A stretch of DNA of 64,000 nt from Natrarchaeobius halalkaliphilus (GTDB lineage Archaea; Halobacteriota; Halobacteria; Halobacteriales; Natrialbaceae), in NCBI RefSeq assembly GCF_003841485.1, contig NZ_REFY01000003.1, positions 496,001 to 560,000 on the forward strand. The letters are read 5' to 3'. Within the stretch, counting starts at the first letter, position 1. Every line of letters begins with the position of its first letter. A program made the position numbers and the translations under genes. The notes beneath the pieces are model-generated. The model did no database searches and was not told the DNA's origin. It worked only from the letters and a program-made list of their open reading frames with translations. This document shows positions 25,489-33,521 of this stretch, piece after piece.

Positions 25489-25702
25489 TGCGATATTCGT
25501 CGCAATCGCGGGCGTCGGACTCGTGGCTCTCGGTCTGGCCGGCGTTCGGTACGCGCCAGCGATCGTCGCGGCGCAGCATCGCCAGGGCATGACGCCGGTC
25601 GAAGACGACGCGATCAGCGGGACCGACCGGATTCGAGTGACGAAAGGAACAGGGCTGGTCGTTGCAAGCCTCGGCGTCGTCCTCCTCGCGTACTGGCTCT
25701 GA
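25430..25702 (+). CDS. Small membrane protein, start uncertain
   Basis: The frame is 90 residues if it starts at 25430, overlapping the acyl-CoA dehydrogenase by 59 nt. The overlapping first 20 residues look like shadow sequence. The convincing part begins near 25490 (AIFVAIAGVGLVALGLAGV) and contains two hydrophobic helices around a hydrophilic RQGMTPVEDDAISG loop. A GTG inside the first helix or an unusual start are alternatives. No function is recognised. It is read in the same direction as the dehydrogenase and probably shares its transcript. Confidence 0.5.
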   Translation: MRVRARFNIWLSGESSGSRSAIFVAIAGVGLVALGLAGVRYAPAIVAAQHRQGMTPVEDDAISGTDRIRVTKGTGLVVASLGVVLLAYWL

Positions 25703-25780
25703 GCCGCGTATCTTTCCGACCCGATCGAAGCGAACGCTCCAGCCGTCGCGGTATCCGAACCGTCGAAATCGCCGACTCCG

Positions 25781-26557
25781 CTAGCTCACTGAGCCGATGT
25801 TGATCCCGTCATCGTCGCCGTCCCCGCCGTCGTCCGAAGATCCGTCGTCGCCGTCCCCGCCGTCGTCCGAAGATCCGTCGTCGTCAGTGTCATCGTCATC
25901 GGCCGGCTCGCCCTCCTCGAGCGACGACGTGACGGCTTCCGCGAGCGCCCGAACGTTGTCGGACTCCCCGGAGCGCAGTTGTTCCGGATAGACGCCGATC
26001 GTGACGATCAGATCCTCACCCGCCGAGACCGCTTCGGTGACGTGAAGATCGACGTCGACCGTCGTTCCGTCGAACGCGGCTTCCGCCGAAAAACGAGACT
26101 GCGGCGTCGACTCCCCGAGTATGGAGACGGACCGCTCGTCCTCGAGCGAGACGTCACCAATGTCGTCGTAGTTGCTCTCGATCAGTTCGACGAGTTCGCC
26201 GGCCGACATCTCCTCGACGGGATTGAACTCTCGTCCGAGAACGTCGACTTTCGGTGTCGAGAGAACGGTGAAAACGGCACCTCGCTGTTCTCCGAGAACA
26301 CCCATCTCGACGGACTTCTCGTACTCGGTCAGGTAGTTTTCAGCGACGACTTCCTCCGTCAGTGGTCCGAGCGAGAGTTCGCGCTCGACGACGACCGAGT
26401 CGACGTCCGTCTGTTCGTAGCCCGTGTCGTCGCTAATCGATGGTTCGACACCCGCTGGTGATGAGACGTGTTCGTCCAGTCCGAGGACGCCGAGACATCC
26501 GGACAGCGCTGCGATACCTGTCGCACCGATCCCAGCTATGACGTCTCTTCGATTCAT
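25781..26557 (-). CDS. DUF6517-type Tat lipoprotein
   Basis: 258 residues. The N-terminus MNRRDVIAGIGATGIAALSGC is a twin-arginine signal with a lipobox and lipid-accepting cysteine at residue 21. The main domain (about residues 45-205) is beta-rich and acidic, with VVVERELSLGPLTEEV, GAVFTVLSTPKV and a final LIVTIGVYPEQL, as in haloarchaeal DUF6517 proteins. The C-terminal 45 residues are a low-complexity Asp/Gly/Ser tail with a duplicated 11-residue unit. The function is unknown; it should be anchored to the outer face of the membrane. Confidence 0.75.
   Translation of the reverse strand: MNRRDVIAGIGATGIAALSGCLGVLGLDEHVSSPAGVEPSISDDTGYEQTDVDSVVVERELSLGPLTEEVVAENYLTEYEKSVEMGVLGEQRGAVFTVLSTPKVDVLGREFNPVEEMSAGELVELIESNYDDIGDVSLEDERSVSILGESTPQSRFSAEAAFDGTTVDVDLHVTEAVSAGEDLIVTIGVYPEQLRSGESDNVRALAEAVTSSLEEGEPADDDDTDDDGSSDDGGDGDDGSSDDGGDGDDDGINIGSVS
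25817..25882 (-). repeat. Perfect 33-nt tandem duplication in the DUF6517 coding tail
   Basis: Two identical 33-nt units, 25817-25849 and 25850-25882, encode the repeated Asp/Ser/Gly segment near the C-terminus. The unit keeps the reading frame (11 codons). A perfect copy indicates recent duplication. Confidence 0.85.
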
Positions 26558-26664
26558 GAGTAACGCAAACTGATCGCCTGTTCATAAATGTTTGCTGGAT
26601 CTCGATCAGATCTGTTCGGGAGGAATCAAGAACCGAATGCATGACATCGCCCGCGCCGTGAATC

Positions 26665-26724
26665 ACCTCGGGATCAAGCCCCGGTGAATTCTCCTATACC
26701 GCTTGTAAACGGCGTAGAAGCGGT
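26665..26724. other. Two hairpins, possible insertion-sequence end relic
   Basis: A CACCTCGGG / CCCCGGTG stem lies at about 26665-26687, followed by a second stem, ACCGCTT (26698-26704) with AAGCGGT (26718-26724). Together they occupy the 183-nt gap between the DUF6517 gene (start 26557, minus) and the DUF2062 gene (stop 26741). A GC hairpin with the sequence context GAATCACCTCGGG...CCCCGGTGAATTCTCC recalls the ends of IS200/IS605-type elements in haloarchaea. No transposase remains. This is a weak inference. Confidence 0.3.
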
Positions 26725-26740
26725 GTCCGGACAGCGGTCA

Positions 26741-27199
26741 CTAACTATCGACGGTCGGTGTTCGTCGACGATTGACTCGAGTGAGATGCAAGACGAGAGC
26801 GTACCCCGTTAGTGACAGTCCGGCAGCGATCACCAGATTACCGACGAGCAGCTGATGGATTGCGTCCCGTGCGGTTTCAGTCAAGTCCTCACCGATGGGG
26901 ACGGGATCCGTTCCGAGGACCGTCGCACCGACTTGAAAGCTCGCGAGGTAGACTCCCGGTTTGACGAGGGGGTTGAGTACCGCAATCGACGCGAATATCG
27001 CGGGCTTGCTAATCCACGACCACATCGAGACGAGGACGAAAAAAAGGCCGATTCCGAGACCACCGGTAGGCATTGCCGTGACGAAGATACCGATGGCGAA
27101 ACTCGAGGCGACCTGATGTGGCGTGTGTTCTTCCCGAAACGCGGCTGTAAGCTCGCGCCGAATCCGATCACGATATAGCGCGAGACGTTCCGTTACCAT
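26741..27199 (-). CDS. DUF2062 membrane protein
   Basis: 152 residues from ATG at 27199 (MVTERLALYRDRIRREL); the frame continues upstream but is arginine-rich and unlike protein. The DUF2062 signature follows: SSFAIGIFVTAMPTGGLGIG, then FFVLVSMWSWISKPAIFASIAVLNPLVKPGVY, with about four transmembrane helices. The family includes small membrane proteins found near glycosyltransferases. The function is unknown. Upstream is a 586-nt gene-poor stretch. Confidence 0.8.
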   Translation of the reverse strand: MVTERLALYRDRIRRELTAAFREEHTPHQVASSFAIGIFVTAMPTGGLGIGLFFVLVSMWSWISKPAIFASIAVLNPLVKPGVYLASFQVGATVLGTDPVPIGEDLTETARDAIHQLLVGNLVIAAGLSLTGYALVLHLTRVNRRRTPTVDS

Positions 27200-27785
27200 T
27201 CCTCTTCTCACTGAAGGTTTCTCCGGGGCAACCAGCAAAAAGGTATCGAGACACTGCGAGTGCTCGACAGGTGTCACGCCGTCGATGGCGGACCTTTTCT
27301 CTCCAGCGAGCGCCAGCACACGAGCAGGGAAGATCCCGGTTTCTGACAGACGCACGGATAGCCTCGGCTGACTACGCTGTCTGCGGCGGTAAGGCTGGTT
27401 CGAGACGTGACGATCGGGAGAGCTACGGTCCACCGTACGTGCTAACTCGCGTTGCACGCATCGTCTGTCGGCCGATCCAGTGTGGCTCTTCCGATGGTGA
27501 CTGCCACTGGTTATCGATTGATTCGATCAGACCCCATTGGAATCGATCACAGCTCACACCCATACGATACTGCAATACAATAACGAGGATATATAATTAT
27601 TGTAAGATATCTGTCTATGATCCGAACAATGTGAGCGGAACGCACGCGTCAAACGATTGTTCGATTCATCGACAAAGCAAGTCAATTTCGGACAAAAATT
27701 ACCGTCAGCCATCGGTACGAGAACTTCTGGTGTGAGAACGGCCAGCAAAATTAAGTGATGTGGGTCCGTTTACTTGTGTATAGGC
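27200..27785. other. Gene-free 586-nt stretch, AT-rich in its second half
   Basis: No frame here gives a plausible protein on either strand. The first 240 nt keep the genomic GC-rich character. From about 27480 the base composition shifts to AT-rich, with tracts such as GATATATAATTATTG near 27585-27600. This is probably the shared control region of the DUF2062 gene (minus) and tbsP (plus). A small RNA cannot be excluded. Confidence 0.5.
27745..27756 (+). promoter_or_regulatory. Candidate TATA region of tbsP
   Basis: AAAATTAAG-like sequence lies about 30-40 nt before the tbsP ATG at 27786. A second T-rich element (GTTTACTTG) falls between it and the start. This would give a short or absent 5' leader, as usual in haloarchaea. 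Confidence 0.4.
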
Positions 27786-28604
27786 ATGACCTCGAATTTA
27801 CTCAATCACCAGATTGACGATATCCTCGAGTCGGTTCTCGAGGACGCACGTGGAGACGTCTACATGGTCAACCCCTCACGGGAGGCTATCGAAGAGTTCG
27901 TTACCGTTGCAACGTCGTTCGACGGAGCGGTCCCGTCCGTTCACATGCTCGCTGACGAGCGAACGTTAAAAGACGTCATGGACGACTTCATCGTCGCCTC
28001 GAACGCCGCCGACCTCATCGCGGACGGAACGCTCTCGCTTCGAACGATCGAGCAGGCTCCGGAAAACTCGCTGTTGGTAACCGAAGACCGCGTTATCGCG
28101 GTCGTCCACGCCGGTGACCGAGTCGGGGGGCTCGTCACCGACGAGGAGAGTTTCGTCGAGGATACGTACGACACCTACACGAACCGCTGGGACGACGCAG
28201 CGTCGTACAACCTTCGAACGCCACCGATTACGGACGTTCGTGAGACGCTCGCAGACGAGATCAGTCCGGATGCAGAAGACGACTTTACGGCGATCCTCAA
28301 CTCGCTCGAGACCGCTCGCGGCGATGGCGACGGTCTCGACGAAGTCACGATCTCGCTGCTCGTCGCCGCGAAAAACGAAGCGTTGCTCTACGACATCAGC
28401 AAGTGGGGCGAAGACGTGGGGATCGCCTCCAAAGCGACGTTCTCGCGTACGAAGACGAAGCTCGAGGATATGGGCCTGATCGACACCGAGAAGGTTCCGA
28501 TCGACGTCGGTCGACCGCGACTTCGGCTCAAAATCGGTGACGATCGCCTTCGCGAGGCTGACAACGGACAGCTCGCGACGGTTGCACAGAGCATCCTCAA
28601 CTGA
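27786..28604 (+). CDS. tbsP: Transcriptional regulator TbsP (DUF5821 family)
   Basis: 272 residues from ATG at 27786 (MTSNLLNHQIDDILE). The N-terminal part (about residues 15-160) is a sensor-like domain with GDVYMVNPSREAIEEF and LLVTEDRVIAVVHAGDRVGG. The C-terminal 80 residues form a winged helix (LLVAAKNEALLYDISKWGED, then ASKATFSRTKTKLEDMGLI). This is the TbsP family, described in Haloferax as acting with TrmB on gluconeogenic glyceraldehyde-3-phosphate dehydrogenase expression and linked to cell morphology. Identity rests on family recognition. The long AT-rich upstream region suggests extensive regulation of its own gene. Confidence 0.8.
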   Translation: MTSNLLNHQIDDILESVLEDARGDVYMVNPSREAIEEFVTVATSFDGAVPSVHMLADERTLKDVMDDFIVASNAADLIADGTLSLRTIEQAPENSLLVTEDRVIAVVHAGDRVGGLVTDEESFVEDTYDTYTNRWDDAASYNLRTPPITDVRETLADEISPDAEDDFTAILNSLETARGDGDGLDEVTISLLVAAKNEALLYDISKWGEDVGIASKATFSRTKTKLEDMGLIDTEKVPIDVGRPRLRLKIGDDRLREADNGQLATVAQSILN

Positions 28605-28741
28605 ACTCGGCGTTCTTTCGCGTACAAATCGTTTCGACGGAGCGTACTGTCTCGATCGGAGTGAAACCGGGACGGCGCCGACTATCAACTGAGACTGGGG
28701 ATGACGCAAGCCCCAAGTAAGCGCCACGCAACGAGTCGTGT

Positions 28742-29446
28742 ATGTACGAGGCCGTCCACGCTCAGCCCGACGGAGAGAGCACGGTCGCGACGCTCGTTGA
28801 GACGGCGGCTGCGTACGGCTTCGAGGGCGTGGTCGTGCGAAATCACTCGAACGCTCGAGCGAGCTACGATGCGACCGAGCTCCGAGCGGAGCACGATATT
28901 GACATCGTTCGGGGCGTCGAGATTCGTGCGGAGAATCCACAGCACGCAAGCGGCGCAGTGGGAAACTTCCGGACCGACGAGACGATCGTCGTCGTCGAGG
29001 GCGGAACGAACGACCTGAACCGCTTCGCGGTCGAAAACGAGAAGGTCGACGTGCTCGCCCATCCGATGGCCAACGGCGGCGACGTCAATCACGTCATGGC
29101 GAAAGCCGCCGTCGAAAACGGCGTTCGACTCGAGTTCTCGCTCGCGGACGTCTTGCGAGACCACGGTGGCCACCGGGTTCGGGTCATCCAGTCGCTTCGA
29201 AAGCTCGCGGAGATCGTCGACTACTACGACGTCCCGTACGTCGTAAGCGCGGACCCGTTCTCTCACCTGGCGCTTCGCGCGCCGCGAGAGCTCCGTGCAC
29301 TCGGTGATGCGATCGGCCTCTCGTCGACGTTCGTCGAGGACGGACTCGACGAGTGGGGGCGAATCGCAACCCGAAATCGTCGGATCCAGTCCGAGTCGTT
29401 CATTGAGCCCGGGGTCGAACGAGGGAGATATGAAGCGGACAATTGA
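28742..29446 (+). CDS. rnp3: Ribonuclease P protein component 3 (Rpp30)
   Basis: 234 residues with the TIM-barrel pattern of RNase P p30/PHP-like proteins: MYEAVHAQPDG, GFEGVVVRNHS, IVRGVEIRAENP, VDVLAHPM and GVRLEFSLADVL. It binds Pop5 and stabilises the catalytic domain of RNase P RNA. The 3' end overlaps the following methyltransferase start by 17 nt (29430-29446), and Pop5 follows that. The three genes thus form a tight operon. The final 15 residues (RIQSESFIEPGVERG) are the usual C-terminal extension. Confidence 0.9.
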   Translation: MYEAVHAQPDGESTVATLVETAAAYGFEGVVVRNHSNARASYDATELRAEHDIDIVRGVEIRAENPQHASGAVGNFRTDETIVVVEGGTNDLNRFAVENEKVDVLAHPMANGGDVNHVMAKAAVENGVRLEFSLADVLRDHGGHRVRVIQSLRKLAEIVDYYDVPYVVSADPFSHLALRAPRELRALGDAIGLSSTFVEDGLDEWGRIATRNRRIQSESFIEPGVERGRYEADN

Positions 29447-30068
29447 GGAACACGCCGCTCGGTTCGACGAACAGGCAAGCGATTACGACGACGAGAAATC
29501 AGCGGAGTATCGCGCCTGTGCGAATCTGGTGATCGAACACGCCACGCCGGGCGACGACGATGTCGTTCTCGATCTCGGAACCGGAACCGGGGCCATCGCG
29601 CTTGCGCTTGCGCCCGACGCAGACCTCGTCGTTGGCCGCGACATCAGCGAGGGAATGATGGAAAAAGCCGAGACGAAAGCGGCGGACCGCGGGTTCGAGA
29701 ACGTCGAGTTCGGGTACGGAACCTTCCGCGAGCCCGAGGTCGACCTCGAGTCGTCGGAGACGTCGGGCGTGGACATCGTCACGTCGAACTTCGCGATGCA
29801 CCACCTCTCGGACGACGAGAAACGCGAGGCGATCTCGGTTATCGCGGCTCTCGGCGCGGAAAAACTCGTCCTGGGTGACATCATGTTCTTCGACGAGCCG
29901 GATTCGGATACCTCGTTTTACTCGCCGGTCGTCGACGATCCGGCGACCGTCGGTATCCTCGCCGACGCCGTCACTGACGCCGGCTTTTCGCTGACGGCCG
30001 TCGAACGGGTCCACGATCTGGTCGGAGTGCTCGTCGCTGAACGGTCCCGGCCGTCCGGAGACGAATGA
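29430..30068 (+). CDS. SAM-dependent methyltransferase in the RNase P operon
   Basis: 212 residues from ATG at 29430 (MKRTIEEHAARFDEQASDYD). It has the glycine-rich motif I VVLDLGTGTGAIALALA, followed by VGRDISEGMMEKAE (motif II) and DIVTSNFAMHHLSDDEK (motif IV/post). The start overlaps rnp3 by 17 nt and the stop overlaps rnp2 by 4 nt (ATGA at 30065-30068). It is thus translationally wedged between two RNase P subunits. A role in tRNA modification or maturation is a fair inference from position; the substrate is not readable. Confidence 0.85.
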   Translation: MKRTIEEHAARFDEQASDYDDEKSAEYRACANLVIEHATPGDDDVVLDLGTGTGAIALALAPDADLVVGRDISEGMMEKAETKAADRGFENVEFGYGTFREPEVDLESSETSGVDIVTSNFAMHHLSDDEKREAISVIAALGAEKLVLGDIMFFDEPDSDTSFYSPVVDDPATVGILADAVTDAGFSLTAVERVHDLVGVLVAERSRPSGDE

Positions 30069-30409
30069 AACACCTTCCGAAACACCTGCGTCCCCGGTGG
30101 CGATACCTCGTTGTCTCCCTCGAGACGTGGCCGGGAGACGCCGTCGACAGACGGTCGTTCCAGCGGGAGTGTTGGTACGCGGGACAGAACCTGCTCGGCG
30201 ATCCGGGGAGTGCCCACGCCGACCTCTCGGTCGTCAGATTCGACTTCGAGAACGCGACCGGGACGGCTATCGTCAGGGTCCGTCACGGACGGACCGAACC
30301 GGCACGAGCAGCACTCGCCTGCATCGACGAAATCGACGGCGTTCCCGTCGGCGTACGCGTCGAGCGGATCAGCGGAACTATCCGTGCTGCAACGGACGAG
30401 ACCACGTAG
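30065..30409 (+). CDS. rnp2: Ribonuclease P protein component 2 (Pop5)
   Basis: 114 residues with the RRM-like Pop5 fold: LRPRWRYLVVSLETWPG at the start, then ECWYAGQNLLGDPGSAHADLSVVRFDFENATGTAIVRVRH. Pop5 pairs with Rpp30 to activate the RNase P catalytic RNA. The ATG overlaps the methyltransferase stop codon. In many haloarchaea a proteasome alpha-subunit gene follows this operon, but here the next gene is an opposing acyl-CoA thioesterase, 21 nt beyond. Confidence 0.9.
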   Translation: MKHLPKHLRPRWRYLVVSLETWPGDAVDRRSFQRECWYAGQNLLGDPGSAHADLSVVRFDFENATGTAIVRVRHGRTEPARAALACIDEIDGVPVGVRVERISGTIRAATDETT

Positions 30410-30430
30410 CTCGAGCAGGCTCAGGCGACG

Positions 30431-30871
30431 CTACGTTCCGTTTCCCTCGAGCGCTTTCGTTCGGAGCCGTTCGCCCTCTTTCGTCCCGGTTGTCAACTCG
30501 GGAACCGACGTCGGTCGGTTGTCGTCGTCGATCGCCACGTAGACGAAGTACGATTCGGTCGTCTTCTCGCGCTCTCTTGTCCGCAGGTCCTCGCGTTCGG
30601 TGACGAGCCGGACGCGAACGCTCGAGGTCCCGGCGTCGTAGACGTAGGCCGTAATGTACGCCGTATCACCGACGGGAATTGGCCGTTCGAAGTCCATACG
30701 ATCGACTCGGACGGTGACGCAGGTTTCTCCGGCAAAGCGCATCGCTGACATCGCGCCGACCTCGTCCATCCACTTCATCACGTTGCCGCCGTGGGCGACC
30801 TCCAGCATGTTCGCGTGGTTGGGCTGAACCATCTCTCGGTTTTCGACCAGCGTCTCGACGAGATCGGTCAT
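30431..30871 (-). CDS. Acyl-CoA thioesterase, hotdog family
   Basis: 146 residues from ATG at 30871. The pattern NREMVQPNHANMLEVAHGGNVMKWMDEVG is the catalytic Asn/His plus GG-x-V-x-K/H-x-MDE region of the cytosolic acyl-CoA hydrolase group. It is followed by VRVDRMDFERPIPVGDTAYITAYV. Such enzymes cleave acyl-CoA to fatty acid plus CoA. It is distinct from the 4HBT-type thioesterase at 3808. It is divergent from the TraB gene (start 31011), leaving a 139-nt bidirectional promoter region. Confidence 0.88.
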   Translation of the reverse strand: MTDLVETLVENREMVQPNHANMLEVAHGGNVMKWMDEVGAMSAMRFAGETCVTVRVDRMDFERPIPVGDTAYITAYVYDAGTSSVRVRLVTEREDLRTREREKTTESYFVYVAIDDDNRPTSVPELTTGTKEGERLRTKALEGNGT

Positions 30872-31010
30872 ACGGCGACTTTCGGAAGGACGAAGATCAG
30901 TCTTGTCGTCGAGCCTGACTCGAGTCCCTCCCCATCTCCGGTGGCTGTCGAGTCGGGCTCGATCACCCAGTTCGATACTGGTAAAAGTCGCGGCCGAGTG
31001 TTCTGTCCTA

Positions 31011-32783
31011 ATGAGCGATGCAGGCGACGCCGACGTACCCACGCCCCCTGAGACGCCGGAGCGCGAGCAGGGGTCGGTTCACGTTCTCGGGACGGCACAC
31101 GTCTCGAAGGCGAGCGTCGACGACGTTCACGAGGCCGTCGACCGGGAACAGCCCGACGTCGTCGCCGTCGAACTCGACGAGGGTCGGTACCGCCAGATGC
31201 AGGGTGGAACCCCGGACGACATCGAGGCCAAGGACCTTCTATCGGGGAACACCGTCTTTCAGTTTCTGGCCTACTGGATGCTCTCGTACGTCCAGTCGCG
31301 TCTCGGGGAAAAATTCGATATCGAACCCGGTGCCGACATGCGAGCCGGAATCGAGGCCGCAGAGCGCAACGGAAGCGGCGTTGCCCTCGTCGACCGGGAT
31401 ATTCAGGTCACGATTCAGCGGTTCTGGCGGCGGTTATCGGTCGTCGAGAAACTCAAGATGGTCGGCGGACTCGCGCTCGGGATTACCGACCCCCGAACGA
31501 TCGGACTTACGCTCGGTGCCGTCGCCGGTATACTGCTTGGCACCGTCGTTACCGTCTTTCTCGCGCCCTTACTCGGGCTCGAGGAGACGCTTCTCTTCGG
31601 GATCACCGCGACGACAACCCACCAGTACATCGGAGCCGTCGGCATCGGTGCCCTCGTCGGTGCCTTCGTCGGCTTGCTCTTTCTTCCCACGCTCGAGTCC
31701 ACCGAGCGCTACACTGGCGGTTTTATAAACGGGTTCACGATGCGGATTCTCGCCGGCGTTGGGGTCGGTATCGCGGCCTGTCTCGCTCTGGTCGCGACCG
31801 AGACGTTCGTCGGACCGTTCTCCGCCGGACGGTTCGAGACCGCCGGGATCTACTCGATCCGCGGCGGCGCTGGCGTGATCGCCGGACTCGGACTCGGCGT
31901 TCTCGGCGGAGCGGTCCTCGGTCTGGTGCTCGACGTTCTAAGCGGTGACGTCGACGACGTCGAGGAAATCGACATCGAGGAGATGACCGACGGCGACGTC
32001 GTCGCGGCGATGATGGAGGAGTTCCGGCAGTTCAGCCCGCGCGGGGCGAACGCGCTGATCGACGAACGCGACGCCTACATCGCACACAACCTCCACGAAC
32101 TCCGCCAGCAGGGCTACGACGTGTTGGCCGTCGTCGGCGCGGGACACAAAGCCGGCATCGAACGCTACCTCGAGAAGCCATCGACGCTGCCACAGATGGA
32201 GTCGCTGACCGGAACCGCCTCGGGCCGGCGCTTCTCGCCGTTGAAGATCTTCGGCTATCTGGTTATGGTCGGCTTCCTCGGCTTTTTCTTCCTGTTGATC
32301 ATGGCGGGAGTCAGAAACACCTTCCTCCTCCAGCTCTTTGCGGCCTGGTTCCTGTTCAACGGGATCTTCGCGTTCACGCTTGCACGACTGGCAGGCGCAC
32401 GCTGGGCCAGTGCGGGAGTCGGCGGATCGGTGGCGTGGCTGACCAGCATCAATCCGCTGTTAGCGCCGGGCTGGTTCGTCGGCTACGTCGAGCTCAAGTA
32501 CCGCCCGGTGAACGTCCGTGACGTCCAGACGCTCAACGAAATCGTCGGTGACACGGAGCGACCGATCGGTGAGGCCGTCGAGGATATGTTCGACGTGCCG
32601 CTGTTTCGGCTCATCATGATCGTCGCGCTCACCAACGTCGGTAGCATGATCGGGACGTTCCTCTTCCCGTTCGTCGTCTTGCCGTGGCTCGCACCCGAGA
32701 TCGGCGGCGTCGATGCGCTCATGGGCGAGTTGATCCAGGGTGCCCAAAACAGCCTCGAGCTGATTCGTTCGGTGATCGCATGA
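31011..32783 (+). CDS. TraB/PrgY-family membrane protein
   Basis: 590 residues from ATG at 31011. The N-terminal domain has the family hallmark VHVLGTAHVSKASVDDV, then VVAVELDEGRY and VALVDRDIQVTIQRFW, a Tiki/TraB-type metalloprotease-like fold. From about residue 170 there are many hydrophobic helices, with a soluble insert around EEIDIEEMTDGD and a second GTAHV-related histidine region VLAVVGAGHKAGIERYL. TraB proteins were first seen as inhibitors of peptide pheromones; archaeal roles are unknown. The stop overlaps the start of a site-2-type protease gene by 4 nt. Confidence 0.85.
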   Translation: MSDAGDADVPTPPETPEREQGSVHVLGTAHVSKASVDDVHEAVDREQPDVVAVELDEGRYRQMQGGTPDDIEAKDLLSGNTVFQFLAYWMLSYVQSRLGEKFDIEPGADMRAGIEAAERNGSGVALVDRDIQVTIQRFWRRLSVVEKLKMVGGLALGITDPRTIGLTLGAVAGILLGTVVTVFLAPLLGLEETLLFGITATTTHQYIGAVGIGALVGAFVGLLFLPTLESTERYTGGFINGFTMRILAGVGVGIAACLALVATETFVGPFSAGRFETAGIYSIRGGAGVIAGLGLGVLGGAVLGLVLDVLSGDVDDVEEIDIEEMTDGDVVAAMMEEFRQFSPRGANALIDERDAYIAHNLHELRQQGYDVLAVVGAGHKAGIERYLEKPSTLPQMESLTGTASGRRFSPLKIFGYLVMVGFLGFFFLLIMAGVRNTFLLQLFAAWFLFNGIFAFTLARLAGARWASAGVGGSVAWLTSINPLLAPGWFVGYVELKYRPVNVRDVQTLNEIVGDTERPIGEAVEDMFDVPLFRLIMIVALTNVGSMIGTFLFPFVVLPWLAPEIGGVDALMGELIQGAQNSLELIRSVIA

Positions 32784-33415
32784 GCGTTCGCGTCGGTCGC
32801 CAGCCCGAGCCGGAACTGACGTTCAGCGACAGAGAGCTGTTCGATCTCGCTCTGGCGTGGATCACGCTGAGCGTCGCCTTCGCGCTGTTGTTCGCACCGA
32901 TCCACCGGAGCGCTGGTACCGATCTCACGTTCTTCGCGACAATGGTCGGCATGAGCTTCGTGACCGTTGGCGTTGCCTTTCTGTTGCACGAACTCGCCCA
33001 CAAGGTCGTCGCGATCGAGTACGGCCAGATCGCCGAGTTCCGAGCCGATTACAAGATGTTATTTCTGGCAGTCATGAGCGCCCTGATTGGGTTTCTCTTC
33101 GCCGCACCCGGCGCGGTCTACCACCGGGGACGAATCACCATAAAGGAGAACGCGATGATCGCGGTTGCCGGTCCAGTGACCAATCATCTGCTCGCACTCC
33201 TTTTCTTCCCGATGATGCTCTTCGGGGGCTACATCGGTCTGATCGGACACATGGGGGTGCTGATCAACCTCTTTCTCGCCGCGTTCAACATGATCCCCTT
33301 CGGTCCGCTCGACGGAAAGACGGTCCTCGAGTGGAACACGCCCGTCTTCGTCCTCGTCTTCGGTCTGAGCCTGCTCGTACTGGGCGGGTTCGTCTTCCTC
33401 TTCGGATTCTGGTGA
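32780..33415 (+). CDS. M50-like (site-2) membrane metalloprotease
   Basis: 211 residues. The HExxH zinc motif is present as LLHELAHKVVAIEYG, and the second metal-ligand region is NMIPFGPLDGKTVLEW. Several transmembrane helices surround these. The substrate is unknown; cleavage of membrane-anchored regulators is the family role. ATG at 32780 overlaps the TraB-family stop (ATGA), so the two proteins are produced together and may act on the same pathway. Confidence 0.88.
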   Translation: MSVRVGRQPEPELTFSDRELFDLALAWITLSVAFALLFAPIHRSAGTDLTFFATMVGMSFVTVGVAFLLHELAHKVVAIEYGQIAEFRADYKMLFLAVMSALIGFLFAAPGAVYHRGRITIKENAMIAVAGPVTNHLLALLFFPMMLFGGYIGLIGHMGVLINLFLAAFNMIPFGPLDGKTVLEWNTPVFVLVFGLSLLVLGGFVFLFGFW

Positions 33416-33521
33416 CCGGTTTCGAACCCGAGCGCTGGGTATTACTGTCCGCCGCTCCGCCGTCCCCGTCGCGTCGTCCGGGACCGGTGGTCTTTTGCTC
33501 GACCCACGCGGTCGTTCGCAC

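Noticed and set aside
27271-27735. 154-codon frame upstream of tbsP
   Set aside because: No conserved pattern, odd composition, and the AT-rich region looks regulatory.
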